Origin: Tritrichomonas musculus
Lineage: Eukaryota > Parabasalia > Tritrichomonadida > Tritrichomonadidae
Length of the DNA: 64,000 nucleotides
NCBI GenBank assembly: GCA_039105265.1
Contig: JAPFFF010000019.1
Coordinates: 248,001-312,000 of the forward strand
Reading direction: 5' to 3'
A program made the position numbers and the translations under genes. Of this stretch, positions 30,885-39,983 are shown one piece after another; position 1 is the stretch's first letter, and every line of letters starts with the position of its first letter. Under the pieces are notes generated by a model. That model made no database searches. It saw nothing but the letters and a program-made list of their open reading frames with translations, and was not told the DNA's origin.

Positions 30885-31448
30885 TTATTCTTCGAAGAGG
30901 TAACTTGCTGGTGGAGGCGGGGAGAGAGGAGTTAAGTTATTTTCTTTCTCTTTCTCTCTCTCTTTTTCAATGTTCATATTACTATATATCGAATCCTGCA
31001 TTGGTGGTAAAACAACACTGCTAAGATTGCCTTTATATTTCTTGACACTATTAGCGCATCTATTTCTATTTAAAAGAGATCTAGCTGATTTTCCGGAATT
31101 AGGAATAACCAATGAAATTTGTGGTAATTGACTATTTGGGAAATGCGAAACAGGATGATCTTTTAAAGTTGCTTTTGGTGAACTTGCGGCCGAATTATTT
31201 AAATCTTGATTTTCATTTTGTTGGTTTGAATTATTTTCAGATGCCAGTTGACTCATTTTTTTAAGATTTCTTGCAATGCAACTTTGTATTGGAGGCAGTG
31301 TGGCTGGTAGTTGAGGCTTTAACATTTGCATGAATTGGACACCATTATCTGAATCAGATGAAGACATTTCAATTGATGCTGATGAAGGAGAAGATGAAGA
31401 TTCATTTGAATCTAAATTTGGAACAGATAATCTAGGGAGCACTGACAT
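30885..31448 (-). CDS. Hypothetical 187-residue Ser/Pro-rich protein
   Basis: ATG 31448 gives MSVLPRLSVPNLDSNESSSS. Residues 10-40 are Ser/acidic. Short hydrophobic motifs recur in a 'LP(P/Q)I' style: 'ATLPPIQSCIARNLKKM', 'SQLPQISLVIPNS' and 'VVLPPMQDSIYSNM'. Three such motifs separated by disordered linkers suggest short linear binding motifs rather than a folded enzyme. The C-terminus is Pro-rich (LSPPPPASYLFEE). No domain recognised. Confidence 0.55.
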   Translation of the reverse strand: MSVLPRLSVPNLDSNESSSSPSSASIEMSSSDSDNGVQFMQMLKPQLPATLPPIQSCIARNLKKMSQLASENNSNQQNENQDLNNSAASSPKATLKDHPVSHFPNSQLPQISLVIPNSGKSARSLLNRNRCANSVKKYKGNLSSVVLPPMQDSIYSNMNIEKEREKEKENNLTPLSPPPPASYLFEE

Positions 31449-31974
31449 TATAATTAATATTATTATGATTATGAAAGATTATAAATTGTGCATCTAACGT
31501 ACACTTAATTCTTGGATAATAAAATAAAATATTGAGTGAAAATTGAAAAATATTTAAAAAGTTCAACCTTTTCTAATACATAAACTATACGTTAATTTAA
31601 TTTTAAAAAAAATTCAAAGCCGCAACTCAATTTAATAAATCCAAATGGTATTTTATTTTTTATTCATCCCTTTTTGATTTTTATTGAAAAAAATTAAATA
31701 TTCTTTTTATTTAAAGTAATTAATTTATGGAAAATTGGCTAATACAATTGCAATATTCTTACTTATGTTTTATTATTATTCTAACATTTTCCTCGTAATA
31801 AGTTAATTAATTTATTATTCTTTTGTATTCATTCAATATACTTATTACGTATGTTTTATTATTATAACATTTTCCTAGTAAAAATAATTGATGAAAGTAA
31901 TAACAATCGAATATTACAAAAAATAAAGAATGCTTTACAAAAAATAGAAACAATTTGGAAATACTTATTTCGTT
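31449..31974. other. A/T-rich spacer
   Basis: 526 bases between same-strand genes. A near-duplicate 'CTTATTACGTATGTTTTATTATTATAACATTTTCCT' occurs at 31841-31875 with a related copy at 31760-31795 (ATTCTTACTTATGTTTTATTATTATTCTAACATTTTCCT). Otherwise nothing is recognised. Confidence 0.45.
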
Positions 31975-33321
31975 CTAAGAAAGATGGTTCTCCTCTTTAC
32001 TTCGTTGATAAAGATCTTTAACGGGTTTTTCAATCTTCTTACTTCTATGCGGAGAACGTTTTTTATATTGAATATTTGAACAACTTAAGAAGTGAATTCC
32101 TGAAAAAGGATCACTTTCAGATATGGTGATTATTGAAGGAGGATTCATTGCATTTGCTACTGTGTATAAAATATGCCTTTCTCTGTAATACTTCATTGTA
32201 AAATATATTTTTCGTTTTACATCAAGAGGTGAAGCAAAATAATACTTATTAACAATTCTTAATTGATCTGAGTTTCCAACTGAACAAATAAAATTACCTG
32301 GAATAGCAACAAAAATGTTTAACCCTTCTTTTTCAAATATTCCACGATGATAATAATAATTGAGATAAGATGAAAGCGGAGTTTCACTGTCAAAAAATTT
32401 GTTAACAAAGTTTTTATGTTTAAACATAATTCCATATAGCATCAAAATTCCATCAACAGACCCGTATAAAACAGAAGAACTAAGAAATGGAGAGTGCGAT
32501 GTATAAAACTCAGAACTGTAATTACTGTCAACTGAACTTATTGCCCCAGATTCTTCGTATGAAAGCTTTTGATCATAATCAAGGGTTGTCACTCCAACGG
32601 TTGAATAAGTAAAATATGTTGTAAATGGGTCACTTTGAGCAAGAGGAGCGGCTGACTCAAAAATAATGACTCTGTCGAAATTTGAACGATATTCTTTCAA
32701 AAATTCGTTGAATAAAATATGATATGATATTTCTTTATTACGAGAATATGGATCTAGAAAATCTCCAATTTGAATAGTTATAACTCCACAGTTTTCAATG
32801 ATTGAATTTATAGATGAAATGGCTTGCTGAGCTTTGTCTGTTAAAAAAATAACAATTGTTGCTTGGCATCCTGCTGCTCGGAGGGAACTAACAAATCTCA
32901 TTTTGAATGCAGAGACTCCTGAAAAATATGATAAGACTAGATCTCTCTTTGAACTGTTGGAAGACGGATTTTGAAATTCTGTTCCACATTTTTGGCACTT
33001 ATTATTTAATAATTTTTCTCTATTTTCGATATCATTTTTTATTTTTTTTGGTTCCCATTTGGCTTCTGTCATGTCATTACTGAATATAGAATTGTTCATT
33101 AAATCCAAATCAAATTTTGCAAATGAAATGAATGATCTATTCATAGCCATTTGATCGTAGTATTGAGTTGATAACTCAGATTTTTGTTCTTCAAAGTCAG
33201 GCAATATTTTGGTTAAACTTACTTGTTCCATAATAAAAATAATTGCAAAAATTATAGATGAAACAGTAATCAAAAAACATCCACATTTATTTTCATGCTG
33301 ATCTTTTTTGATTCTGTTCAT
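31975..33321 (-). CDS. Type II membrane protein, glycosyltransferase-like lumenal domain
   Basis: The 448-residue product (ATG 33321) has a short basic cytosolic tail (MNRIKKDQHENKCG) and one membrane span at ~residues 15-32 (FLITVSSIIFAIIFIMEQ), the Golgi glycosyltransferase topology. The lumenal part has a beta-alpha pattern: 'RDLVLSYFSGVSAFKMRFV', 'CQATIVIFLTDKAQQ', then 'RVIIFESAAPLAQSDPF', which resembles the strand and D/E-containing loop of GT-A glycosyltransferases where a DxD would bind nucleotide sugar. Here the position reads ESAA. It then has 'VDGILMLYGIMF' and a C-terminal basic tail. The assignment to a specific GT family is not possible by eye. AACGTTTTTTAAA lies ~34 bases before the ATG. 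Confidence 0.55.
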   Translation of the reverse strand: MNRIKKDQHENKCGCFLITVSSIIFAIIFIMEQVSLTKILPDFEEQKSELSTQYYDQMAMNRSFISFAKFDLDLMNNSIFSNDMTEAKWEPKKIKNDIENREKLLNNKCQKCGTEFQNPSSNSSKRDLVLSYFSGVSAFKMRFVSSLRAAGCQATIVIFLTDKAQQAISSINSIIENCGVITIQIGDFLDPYSRNKEISYHILFNEFLKEYRSNFDRVIIFESAAPLAQSDPFTTYFTYSTVGVTTLDYDQKLSYEESGAISSVDSNYSSEFYTSHSPFLSSSVLYGSVDGILMLYGIMFKHKNFVNKFFDSETPLSSYLNYYYHRGIFEKEGLNIFVAIPGNFICSVGNSDQLRIVNKYYFASPLDVKRKIYFTMKYYRERHILYTVANAMNPPSIITISESDPFSGIHFLSCSNIQYKKRSPHRSKKIEKPVKDLYQRSKEENHLS

Positions 33322-33354
33322 TCGATATAATACCTGACAAGAAAATCGTTATTT

Positions 33355-33364
33355 AAAAAACGTT
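33355..33364 (-). promoter_or_regulatory. AACGTTTTTT upstream motif
   Basis: Complement reads AACGTTTTTT, 34 bases before the ATG of the glycosyltransferase-like gene. It is part of the recurring set described under findings. Confidence 0.35.
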
Positions 33365-33479
33365 AACAATTTTTTTTTTTTTTTAAGCAAATCTATTGAC
33401 TAAAAAAACAAAGCATCAACGAATAAAAATATTTTATGTATAACATTAAAACAATTAAGCAAAATAAGGTGCTAGATCA

Positions 33480-35651
33480 TTATGATCTTCCTGGATATAG
33501 AAAGAGATTTTGGCTATATCTCTCTTCAAAGTTAGAATCATGGACGGATTTAATGAAGTATCCAAATATCGGATTACCAGATTCACATAAGTCTTTAAAA
33601 TTCTGTGTTCTTGAACCATTTACCGAAGCACGAACATTACCTACCACAGATGTGATCATCTCGTGACTATCTTTGAAAAGTTTGCTTATTATATCATTTG
33701 CAACCGAATCTCTGAAGAATCTTGTGAGTTTAAGAAGAGCAAAAAGTAGTTGTTGCCTTACTAATGGCGATTCATCATTCTCAAGTCCATAAAGCAATTT
33801 CAAAGCGTTTTGATCTGACATGTTACCAAGCAAGAAAATAGCACTTGCTCTTTTGTCTTCGTCTGAAGAGGAATTGGGCAAAATCGGAGCTGGCTTTTTG
33901 CTCATTTCTAAATTAGTATTTAATTTATTATTCAAATTAGGAGCTAAATCATTATCAAAATAAGAATTTGATGAGCTTAAGCTTGGGTTCGATGTAACTT
34001 TTAAAAATGAGTTTGATGAAGAGTTATTGTTGCTATTCGTTGATATACTCAGATTTTCACCTGATCCTTTAAGAAGAGATCCAACTTTAGATAAGAAACC
34101 AGGGATTGATGATGGTTTACAGCCTCTTTCATACAAAAGACCAAGTAGAAAGGCACTTAAAGGAGCTGCGTTAAGAATATGATCGAAACAGAATCTAACC
34201 AAATCGCTGTATGTTGACGAATAACTTTTTATTATCGCACAACATACATGAAGAGCACCTGCATATAAAAGCTTGTGATCTTTTGAACTAACAAAAGTTA
34301 ATCTTAAATTCATATTGAATGATGTACTCATCGATGAGGTTAATAATTTGGCTAATATCAATAAGCTTGATTCTGTCTGAGTTCCAATGGCTAACAAAGC
34401 ATTTGGAAGCGAAGATGCTGCAGCAAAATCGATCATTTCAGCACCTTTTTCACTGTCCAAGTATTTTAGGAGATGCTTTGCAGCCGTTTCAGAGAGAGAA
34501 GGCGTTTGAGTAATAAAACAACCATAAATTGCAAATATTCCTGGTGATCCAAATGAATCAAATGTTTCAACACATAAGTTAAAAAGCATTGAAATAGCAT
34601 CTTCTTTGGATAATGTGATACAACAATCAATTGCAATATCCCAAACATCCCAAAATGGATGATAATCCATATTTTCTAGTTGAGGAAATGCAGAAGAGTG
34701 GATATTAAAAGAAAGCATTACACGTTGGGCAAGAACAAATCCTCGAAACAAGGTTGCTATGGCTGGATCTGCTGTATATGCTTGATAAAGTGATAGCTTT
34801 TGCGACTCATATGCTATTGCATCGAGCAATGAATTCAAAAAACTCGAAAGAAATTCTTTATTTTCATCGTTTGGAAGTCGTGGCGTATCATAAACAGTTG
34901 AGTGACGTTGCATGTGCCACCATATTGCTGTATCATAAGTAGATAGAAGACAAGAAGAAAAGAGATCCATTGGCGCATCAGTAGATAATTGTAGACATTC
35001 ATCACTTTCACAAGCAAAAAAGGCAAAAATATCTTTTTGAGTGGCGAGTTGCGGCATAATAATTGAAGCACATGGACAATCAAAAATGAAGCAAAGTGGG
35101 CAATTACAAGTGTGAATCATATTGAGTATTTTTATTGGCTTGTACCTAGTTAAATCATCGGAGAAAAAATAAATACAACCATCAGATCCTGGCTCAAGAC
35201 ATCCTTGACCAAAATAATGAATTAAAATTCGTTGATTTTGCGATGCATTTTCATGATGCCCTGTATGCGCATTACGTGTTGGATCGGGATTACTTTTTTG
35301 CTTAAGTAGTTCGAGGGCGGTATTAACTGGTGGATCAACTGAAATTGAACATGGACAATTTAACGCAGTTTGATAAAGTTCTTGAAGCGCTTCAGTGGAA
35401 GATGGTGCATAAAAAGATGGATCAAATGTTAATAAAGGTTTTTTGCAAACTGTTCGTGGTTTTCGAATAAGACGACGAATTGATGGTGTTCTAAGTCCAT
35501 CAAATAAACAAAGAAAGCAAACCGCACATTTAGTTTTTGTGACCGTTTGTTGAACCTTCTGGGTTTGAACTGTTTGTGATGAACGATTTGACGCAGCTGG
35601 AAGATTCCTACGTCTTTGAGCATGCTGGTGATCGCTCTGTAAGCAAAGCAT
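33480..35651 (-). CDS. Raptor (TORC1 subunit), short form without WD40 domain
   Basis: The 723-residue product (ATG 35651) begins with a basic lead and then the Raptor N-terminal caspase-like domain. His145 lies in 'RILIHYFGQG' (HYNGHG in animals) and Cys192 in 'CFIFDCPCAS' (FVYDCSNAG in animals). 'FFACESDECLQL', 'APMDLFSSCLLSTYDTAIWW', 'DAIAYESQKLSLYQAYTAD' and 'ATLFRGFVLAQRVMLSFN' follow in the same order as in Raptor. A HEAT-repeat region follows with a Ser/Asn-rich insert (~residues 525-590). The product ends after 'RQQLLFALLKLTRFF'. Animal and yeast Raptor/Kog1 are ~1300-1550 residues with seven C-terminal WD40 repeats, which are absent here. Raptor recruits substrates to TOR kinase and docks TORC1 on lysosomes. 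The identity is strong. Loss of the WD40 part is seen directly, and a TAA ends the frame. Confidence 0.9.
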   Translation of the reverse strand: MLCLQSDHQHAQRRRNLPAASNRSSQTVQTQKVQQTVTKTKCAVCFLCLFDGLRTPSIRRLIRKPRTVCKKPLLTFDPSFYAPSSTEALQELYQTALNCPCSISVDPPVNTALELLKQKSNPDPTRNAHTGHHENASQNQRILIHYFGQGCLEPGSDGCIYFFSDDLTRYKPIKILNMIHTCNCPLCFIFDCPCASIIMPQLATQKDIFAFFACESDECLQLSTDAPMDLFSSCLLSTYDTAIWWHMQRHSTVYDTPRLPNDENKEFLSSFLNSLLDAIAYESQKLSLYQAYTADPAIATLFRGFVLAQRVMLSFNIHSSAFPQLENMDYHPFWDVWDIAIDCCITLSKEDAISMLFNLCVETFDSFGSPGIFAIYGCFITQTPSLSETAAKHLLKYLDSEKGAEMIDFAAASSLPNALLAIGTQTESSLLILAKLLTSSMSTSFNMNLRLTFVSSKDHKLLYAGALHVCCAIIKSYSSTYSDLVRFCFDHILNAAPLSAFLLGLLYERGCKPSSIPGFLSKVGSLLKGSGENLSISTNSNNNSSSNSFLKVTSNPSLSSSNSYFDNDLAPNLNNKLNTNLEMSKKPAPILPNSSSDEDKRASAIFLLGNMSDQNALKLLYGLENDESPLVRQQLLFALLKLTRFFRDSVANDIISKLFKDSHEMITSVVGNVRASVNGSRTQNFKDLCESGNPIFGYFIKSVHDSNFEERYSQNLFLYPGRS

Positions 35652-36517
35652 ATTGTAATAATTTTATTTCATAATTATTCAAAAAGTTAGATTTTTTAAC
35701 AAATTGAATTCAAAATCAAATTCAATAATTATCATTTATAGGATTAGTGCAGGAAAGATTTAAAAATATTTTTATTATATATTTATTTTTTTAAATAACA
35801 ATATAAATTTATTTTCAAAAAATAAACATATTATTGTGAAACATTCAGTAAATTTAGTTAAAAAACTGTTTTTTTTATTTTCTATTTTTAAATAGTTTAT
35901 ATAATTTTGAAAGAAATTTTAAATCAAAAATCAAACAAATTTTTAATGTAATATGCAATCATCACGATTAAATATAATATGAATTATTTCAAACAATACA
36001 ATATGGTTAAGTGACCTAATCATTAGGTCTTGTACATTTTTATTGAAACTAATAAATACGAAATTTCGTAATATTTTTTGATTATTCAGCATTTTTTAGA
36101 TGAAAAACATTGACAACAATTGATACTATATTTAATATATCTTAAATCACATTTTTAACATTTCTAATTTTGAAGTTATTGTTATTTGAAAAAGTATTAT
36201 CTCACTAGATCCAGAAATTTCTAATTCATTAGAAATATTATATCCTATATATACCTGGATTTAAATTATCAAATAAACAATATAGAATCTTGTGGCTTTC
36301 ATTTTATAGCTACCTATATGAGTATTAAATAGAACAAGCCTTTATTTTAATTTTAAGTCATGCTTAATTATATATTCATATCTTTGTTAATTGCTTTTAA
36401 ATATGCATGAAGAATAGTGAAATATCTATACGAAAAAAACAGTTTGATAGACAATTTTATTAATAAAAAAGAAATACAAATAGAGATTAATTTATAATCT
36501 AGCATATTATTAAATTT
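35652..36517. other. Spacer upstream of raptor with two strong palindromes
   Basis: 866 bases without a gene. Two near-perfect palindromes lie here: GACCTAAT-C-ATTAGGTC (36013-36029) and ATTTCTAAT-TC-ATTAGAAAT (36217-36236). CTAACTTTTTGAATAA lies about 35 bases before the raptor ATG on the minus strand. Confidence 0.5.
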
Positions 36518-37171
36518 CTAGCAACATCCACCGAATTTATTTTCATTTTGATTTTTATTATCTATTTCTACAACATTATCTTGATCATCATTGTATGGTT
36601 CGATATTATTATCAAGTATATATTTAAGAAGTGCTTTAATTGCTTCGTCTATATTTGTTCCAAATTTTGCACTTACTTCAAAATAGTCAATAAAATTATG
36701 ATCGCGAGCATATTTTTCCATTTCAATTTTCTTTTCTTCTGTTAATTGACTATCTCTTAGATCAATTTTATTACCTAATAAAATGCATGGGATTGGCTTT
36801 GATTCTGAGGTTAAAACTTTTTCATCTATATCTTGCTTCCACTTTTCAACAACGTTGAAGCTACTTTGGTTAGTAATGTCAAAAACTACAAATCCAGCTG
36901 ATGCTTCTTTATAGTAGACTCTAGTCATATTTTCATAAATTTCTTGGCCACATATATCCCATAATTGAATAGTAATTTGAGTGTTTGAATCATATTCAAT
37001 AGTTTTACTTGCGAAATCAACACCAATTGTCATTTTATAAAATTCGGAAAATACACCTTCACAATATTGTCTGATAAATGATGTTTTCCCAGTTGCAGAT
37101 TGACCAACAACAATAATTTTTATTATTTTTTCTATTTTATCACCATTACTATCTGGTAAATCTGTATTCAT
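36518..37171 (-). CDS. Rab32/38-like small GTPase
   Basis: The 217-residue product (ATG 37171) has P-loop GQSATGKT (23-30), switch I 'MTIGVDFASK', switch II 'WDICGQEIYENMTRVYYKEA', NKID 'GNKIDLRD' and SAK 'EVSAKFG', and ends in GGCC for double prenylation. The switch II 'ENMTRVYYKEA', 'GFVVFDITNQSSF' and 'VVEKWKQDIDEKV' are hallmarks of the Rab32/38/29 branch, which acts on lysosome-related organelles, mitochondria-ER contacts and phagosome maturation. One oddity is the switch II DxxG, which reads D-I-C-G, with Cys in place of the usual Ala. The rest of the fold and the catalytic Gln are intact. The subfamily assignment is from motifs; the compartment is inference. Confidence 0.85.
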   Translation of the reverse strand: MNTDLPDSNGDKIEKIIKIIVVGQSATGKTSFIRQYCEGVFSEFYKMTIGVDFASKTIEYDSNTQITIQLWDICGQEIYENMTRVYYKEASAGFVVFDITNQSSFNVVEKWKQDIDEKVLTSESKPIPCILLGNKIDLRDSQLTEEKKIEMEKYARDHNFIDYFEVSAKFGTNIDEAIKALLKYILDNNIEPYNDDQDNVVEIDNKNQNENKFGGCC

Positions 37172-37382
37172 TAACCTAACCTACTTTCACAAAATATAAA
37201 CTTTTTTGAAATAGATTATTCACTTTTTCAAAATATACAAGTTGAAGTTATTAAAAAAATATGGTAGCAATGATAATCAACAAAAAACATATAATATAGT
37301 AGTTTCATAAGCAGAATAGTTTATAATATTCAAACAATAAAAATATAATAATCAAAAATAAAATAAAACAACATTAAAACAG

Positions 37383-38045
37383 CTAAATATTGTGTTGTGA
37401 AGATTTTTGTATCTGAAGTTGAGCTTGGACTTGCAATTTTGGTGGCATTCTAAAAGGTGGTATTTGCGGGAAGTTATTGGTTGTTGAAAATGGAAGATTC
37501 ATTGAATTGAGTTCAGGAACTGGCAAATTCCTGGAAAATTTTGATAATGGTTTTGATATTGTATTAATGCTCGGAATTGAGTTTATATTATCTGAATTTT
37601 TATCATATGGTTCATGCTTTTTTTCTTCACTCGACAGGAAATTATCATGTACTAAATTATCATTGCTTAGTTTAGAAGTAGACAATGAATTTGCAGGAGG
37701 TAAGGTAAAAGACTGAGATTGAAATTGAAGTTGTGAAGTCTCACTGTTTGAATTTTGACTTTTTTGATCAATTAAAGCTTCAATTTTTGGAATTTGCTCG
37801 TTAATAATTGAATTTTTCGGAACTTCCTCAAAGTTCAGCGAATGTGATGAAGATTGCAAATTTAAATTTTGTGTGTGATTAAAAATATTTGAGTCATTAT
37901 GTTGCGAACTTTGGAACGACTCCGAATTATGAATTTGAATGGGAGGAACATCTATTGTATTCAATTTAATATTTTGGTTGATATTTTGAGGATGTAACAA
38001 CATCATTCGAGATTTTGAAACATCCAAATCATAATCCGAAGATAG
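37383..38045 (-). CDS. In-frame 3' extension of the Myb gene after a TGA
   Basis: This frame continues directly from the stop of the Myb gene with no frame change. The 220 codons begin CTA TCT TCG GAT TAT GAT TTG, then DVSKSRMMLLHPQNINQN. There is no ATG before codon 14. The sequence is rich in Asn, Gln and Ser with Pro-containing motifs (RNLPVPELNSMNLPF, QIPPFRMPPK), the kind of disordered regulatory tail seen in Myb factors. Its composition matches the N-terminal Gln-rich part of the same gene. It is either translated by readthrough of TGA, separately started at the ATG at 38006, or a decayed tail left by a nonsense mutation. The lack of any stop in 220 codons of A/T-rich DNA argues that it is or was coding. 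Confidence 0.5.
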   Translation of the reverse strand, partial: LSSDYDLDVSKSRMMLLHPQNINQNIKLNTIDVPPIQIHNSESFQSSQHNDSNIFNHTQNLNLQSSSHSLNFEEVPKNSIINEQIPKIEALIDQKSQNSNSETSQLQFQSQSFTLPPANSLSTSKLSNDNLVHDNFLSSEEKKHEPYDKNSDNINSIPSINTISKPLSKFSRNLPVPELNSMNLPFSTTNNFPQIPPFRMPPKLQVQAQLQIQKSSQHNI

Positions 38046-38654
38046 TCATGAACCAGCATTTACAATATTCGTACTTGTAGGAACAATAGATGACATTGCA
38101 AGAGCAGCAGATACAACTGCATGACTATTATGATCAATTTTTTTTGATCTTCTTGATAAAACAAGCCATCTGTTTTTAACATTTGAGTCTGTTCTTTTGG
38201 GAAAACTTAAAGCAATCCTAACCCATTTTGCACCATGTTCTTTGTATTTTTGGACCAAAAGAGCATCTTCTTCTTCGGTCCAAGGATCATTACTAACTTT
38301 TGGTGAAAGGTAGTTCGTCCACCTTTCTTTACATTGCCTCATATTTCGGTGGGGCATTAACTCTGCTATACGATTCCAATTGTTTTCTCCAAATTGAGAA
38401 ACTAATTGCCGTAATAGAATATCTTCTTCTGGTGTGAACTTCGATTTTGGATGTGGCTTATGCTGTGGTTGTTGTTGAACTTGCGGATTCTGAACTTGTA
38501 TTTGGGGTAATTGAAGGATTTTACTTGGCTGAATTTGATGATGGACAATTTGGATTTGTGGTATTTGAAGCAATCTTCTTTGTTGGATTACTTGCTGATC
38601 TTGATTTTGGAATTTTAGTTGTACAATTGGCGCTATTGCTTGATTTTGTTGCAT
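38046..38654 (-). CDS. R2R3-type Myb transcription factor (to first stop)
   Basis: The 202-residue product (ATG 38654) has a Gln/Ile-rich N-terminus and then two Myb repeats. Repeat one is 'KFTPEEDILLRQLVSQFGENNW ... RNMRQCKERWTNYLSP', with tryptophan-type core residues Phe/Trp/Trp. Repeat two is 'DPWTEEEDALLVQKYKEHG ... RTDSNVKNRWLVL'. This two-repeat form with 'QC(R/K)(E/D)RW..YL' and 'VKNRW' is the common Myb class of trichomonads, where Myb proteins bind TAACGA-like sites at promoters. After the DNA-binding region the frame stops at TGA (38048-38046, followed by CTA) but continues in frame for 220 codons. A strong imperfect hairpin lies 115-156 bases upstream of the ATG. Confidence 0.88.
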   Translation of the reverse strand: MQQNQAIAPIVQLKFQNQDQQVIQQRRLLQIPQIQIVHHQIQPSKILQLPQIQVQNPQVQQQPQHKPHPKSKFTPEEDILLRQLVSQFGENNWNRIAELMPHRNMRQCKERWTNYLSPKVSNDPWTEEEDALLVQKYKEHGAKWVRIALSFPKRTDSNVKNRWLVLSRRSKKIDHNSHAVVSAALAMSSIVPTSTNIVNAGS

Positions 38655-38768
38655 TATTTGGCAATGAGAATGAGTCGAAATAAAAAAATGATATGAATTT
38701 TTCTGTGCTTTCGATTTTTCTCAAATTTTGAAAAACGATCATTTGGACTAGGGTTTCTACAAAATTTA

Positions 38769-38810
38769 AGACCCACTCTCAATTTTAATTCAATTTGAGA
38801 GTATGGGTCT
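38769..38810. repeat. Imperfect hairpin upstream of Myb gene
   Basis: AGACCCACTCTCAA (38769-38782) pairs with TTGAGAGTATGGGTCT (38795-38810), leaving a two-base bulge and a 12-base loop. It is one of the strongest inverted repeats outside transposons in this window. Confidence 0.6.
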
Positions 38811-39341
38811 CAAATTTTTTTTTGAATAGATTTTTCTATTATACATCATTCAAATTAAAACGATTAAATTTTTCTTTTCTGATTTGTTGAATAAAAACAA
38901 TTAAAATTAATAGATTTTTTATGATACTTATATACTAATATATTTGTGAAATTAATACAATATAAACTGTAAGATTTATTGAGATATTCGTATTTTTAAA
39001 ATTTCGATTGTGCAAATATACTCACAATTACTTTTCAATGAACCCATAGAATCCGAAACCCTAATATGAACCTAATAAAAAAATGATCGTTGATCCTTTT
39101 GAATTTATATGAATGATTTTCATTCAATCTTTTATTTACTTTTAAAAGATACAAAATGTTTCTATTTTTTTTTTTTTTTTTTATGGAAAAACAACCACAA
39201 TAATTTGAAATAGAAAATATATTATATAACGGTTTTTTTAACAAAAAATTGTTTAATTTGTAAAACAAAATAACGATTTAGGAACATTCCATTTAAAATA
39301 TAGAAAAAAAAAAAGATAGACTTTTTAAAATAAAGTCAATT

Positions 39342-39346
<5 letters not shown>

Positions 39347-39382
<36 letters not shown>
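39347..39382 (+). repeat. 36-base poly-A tract
   Basis: An uninterrupted run of A directly before the coiled-coil gene; such tracts exclude nucleosomes. Similar runs occur at 44462-44489 and, as T, at 56297-56325. Confidence 0.8.
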
Positions 39383-39384
<2 letters not shown>

Positions 39385-39425
39385 TAATTCAAAAACTTGT
39401 TTAAAAAATTTTAAAATCCATATTA

Positions 39426-39983
39426 ATGTTTCAACGATATGCTTTTGATAATTTACCACCAGAACGTAAAATGGAACTTTTAGAAAAACAACGCAAACAA
39501 CAACAACAACGAGAAATTCTCCAACAACAGATTGAAACACGAAAGCGTGAAAAAGATATAGAAAAAGAAAAAGAAGCGAAAAGAAATTCGTATCAAGAAC
39601 ATATTTCTAATTACCAATCTTATCCACCACAGCAAACACAATTTCAATCTCCATCTTCTTTTCAATATCAAGTACCACAAAAAACTCAGACTAATACAAT
39701 AGATTTTTCCAAAACTACGCTAACTCCAAACAACTTTAGAAAACAACAATTTGCTTTTACGCCACAAAATTATTCTCTTTTGCCAAACAAAATTCAAAGA
39801 AAATCTTCCACATGCCCGACACATGAAAGACAATTGATATCAATGACATTAACTCCAAATACAATACATGATGCATTTGCTTCTCTGAGACGCCAAATTA
39901 TGACAACTGCTGCATCTTCAGTAATTGGTGGCGGAGCAGACTCACGGCAACCTAGAGATAGAAAGATTTCGGATACTTTTTGA
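39426..39983 (+). CDS. Hypothetical 185-residue coiled-coil protein
   Basis: ATG 39426 gives MFQRYAFDNLPPERKMELLEKQ. Residues ~12-62 form a Gln/Lys/Arg/Glu-rich single helix or coiled coil. A Gln/Ser/Tyr-rich disordered stretch follows, then the conserved-looking tail 'NTIHDAFASLRRQIMTTAAS' and a basic C-terminus. No enzyme or membrane motifs are seen. The function is unknown. It could be a cytoskeletal or flagellar component, but nothing proves that. The stop is TGA. Confidence 0.55.
   Translation: MFQRYAFDNLPPERKMELLEKQRKQQQQREILQQQIETRKREKDIEKEKEAKRNSYQEHISNYQSYPPQQTQFQSPSSFQYQVPQKTQTNTIDFSKTTLTPNNFRKQQFAFTPQNYSLLPNKIQRKSSTCPTHERQLISMTLTPNTIHDAFASLRRQIMTTAASSVIGGGADSRQPRDRKISDTF

Larger units (their letters stand above)
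38655..39425. other. Divergent spacer with hairpin and long A tract
   Basis: 771 bases between the Myb gene (leftward) and the coiled-coil gene (rightward). It holds the hairpin at 38769-38810 and a 36-base A run at 39347-39382 that ends about 43 bases before the next ATG. No gene seen. Confidence 0.55.

Noticed and set aside
39347-39382. Poly-A tract as evidence for a retroposed gene
   Set aside because: The A run lies before, not after, the gene, and similar A or T runs occur throughout the spacers.
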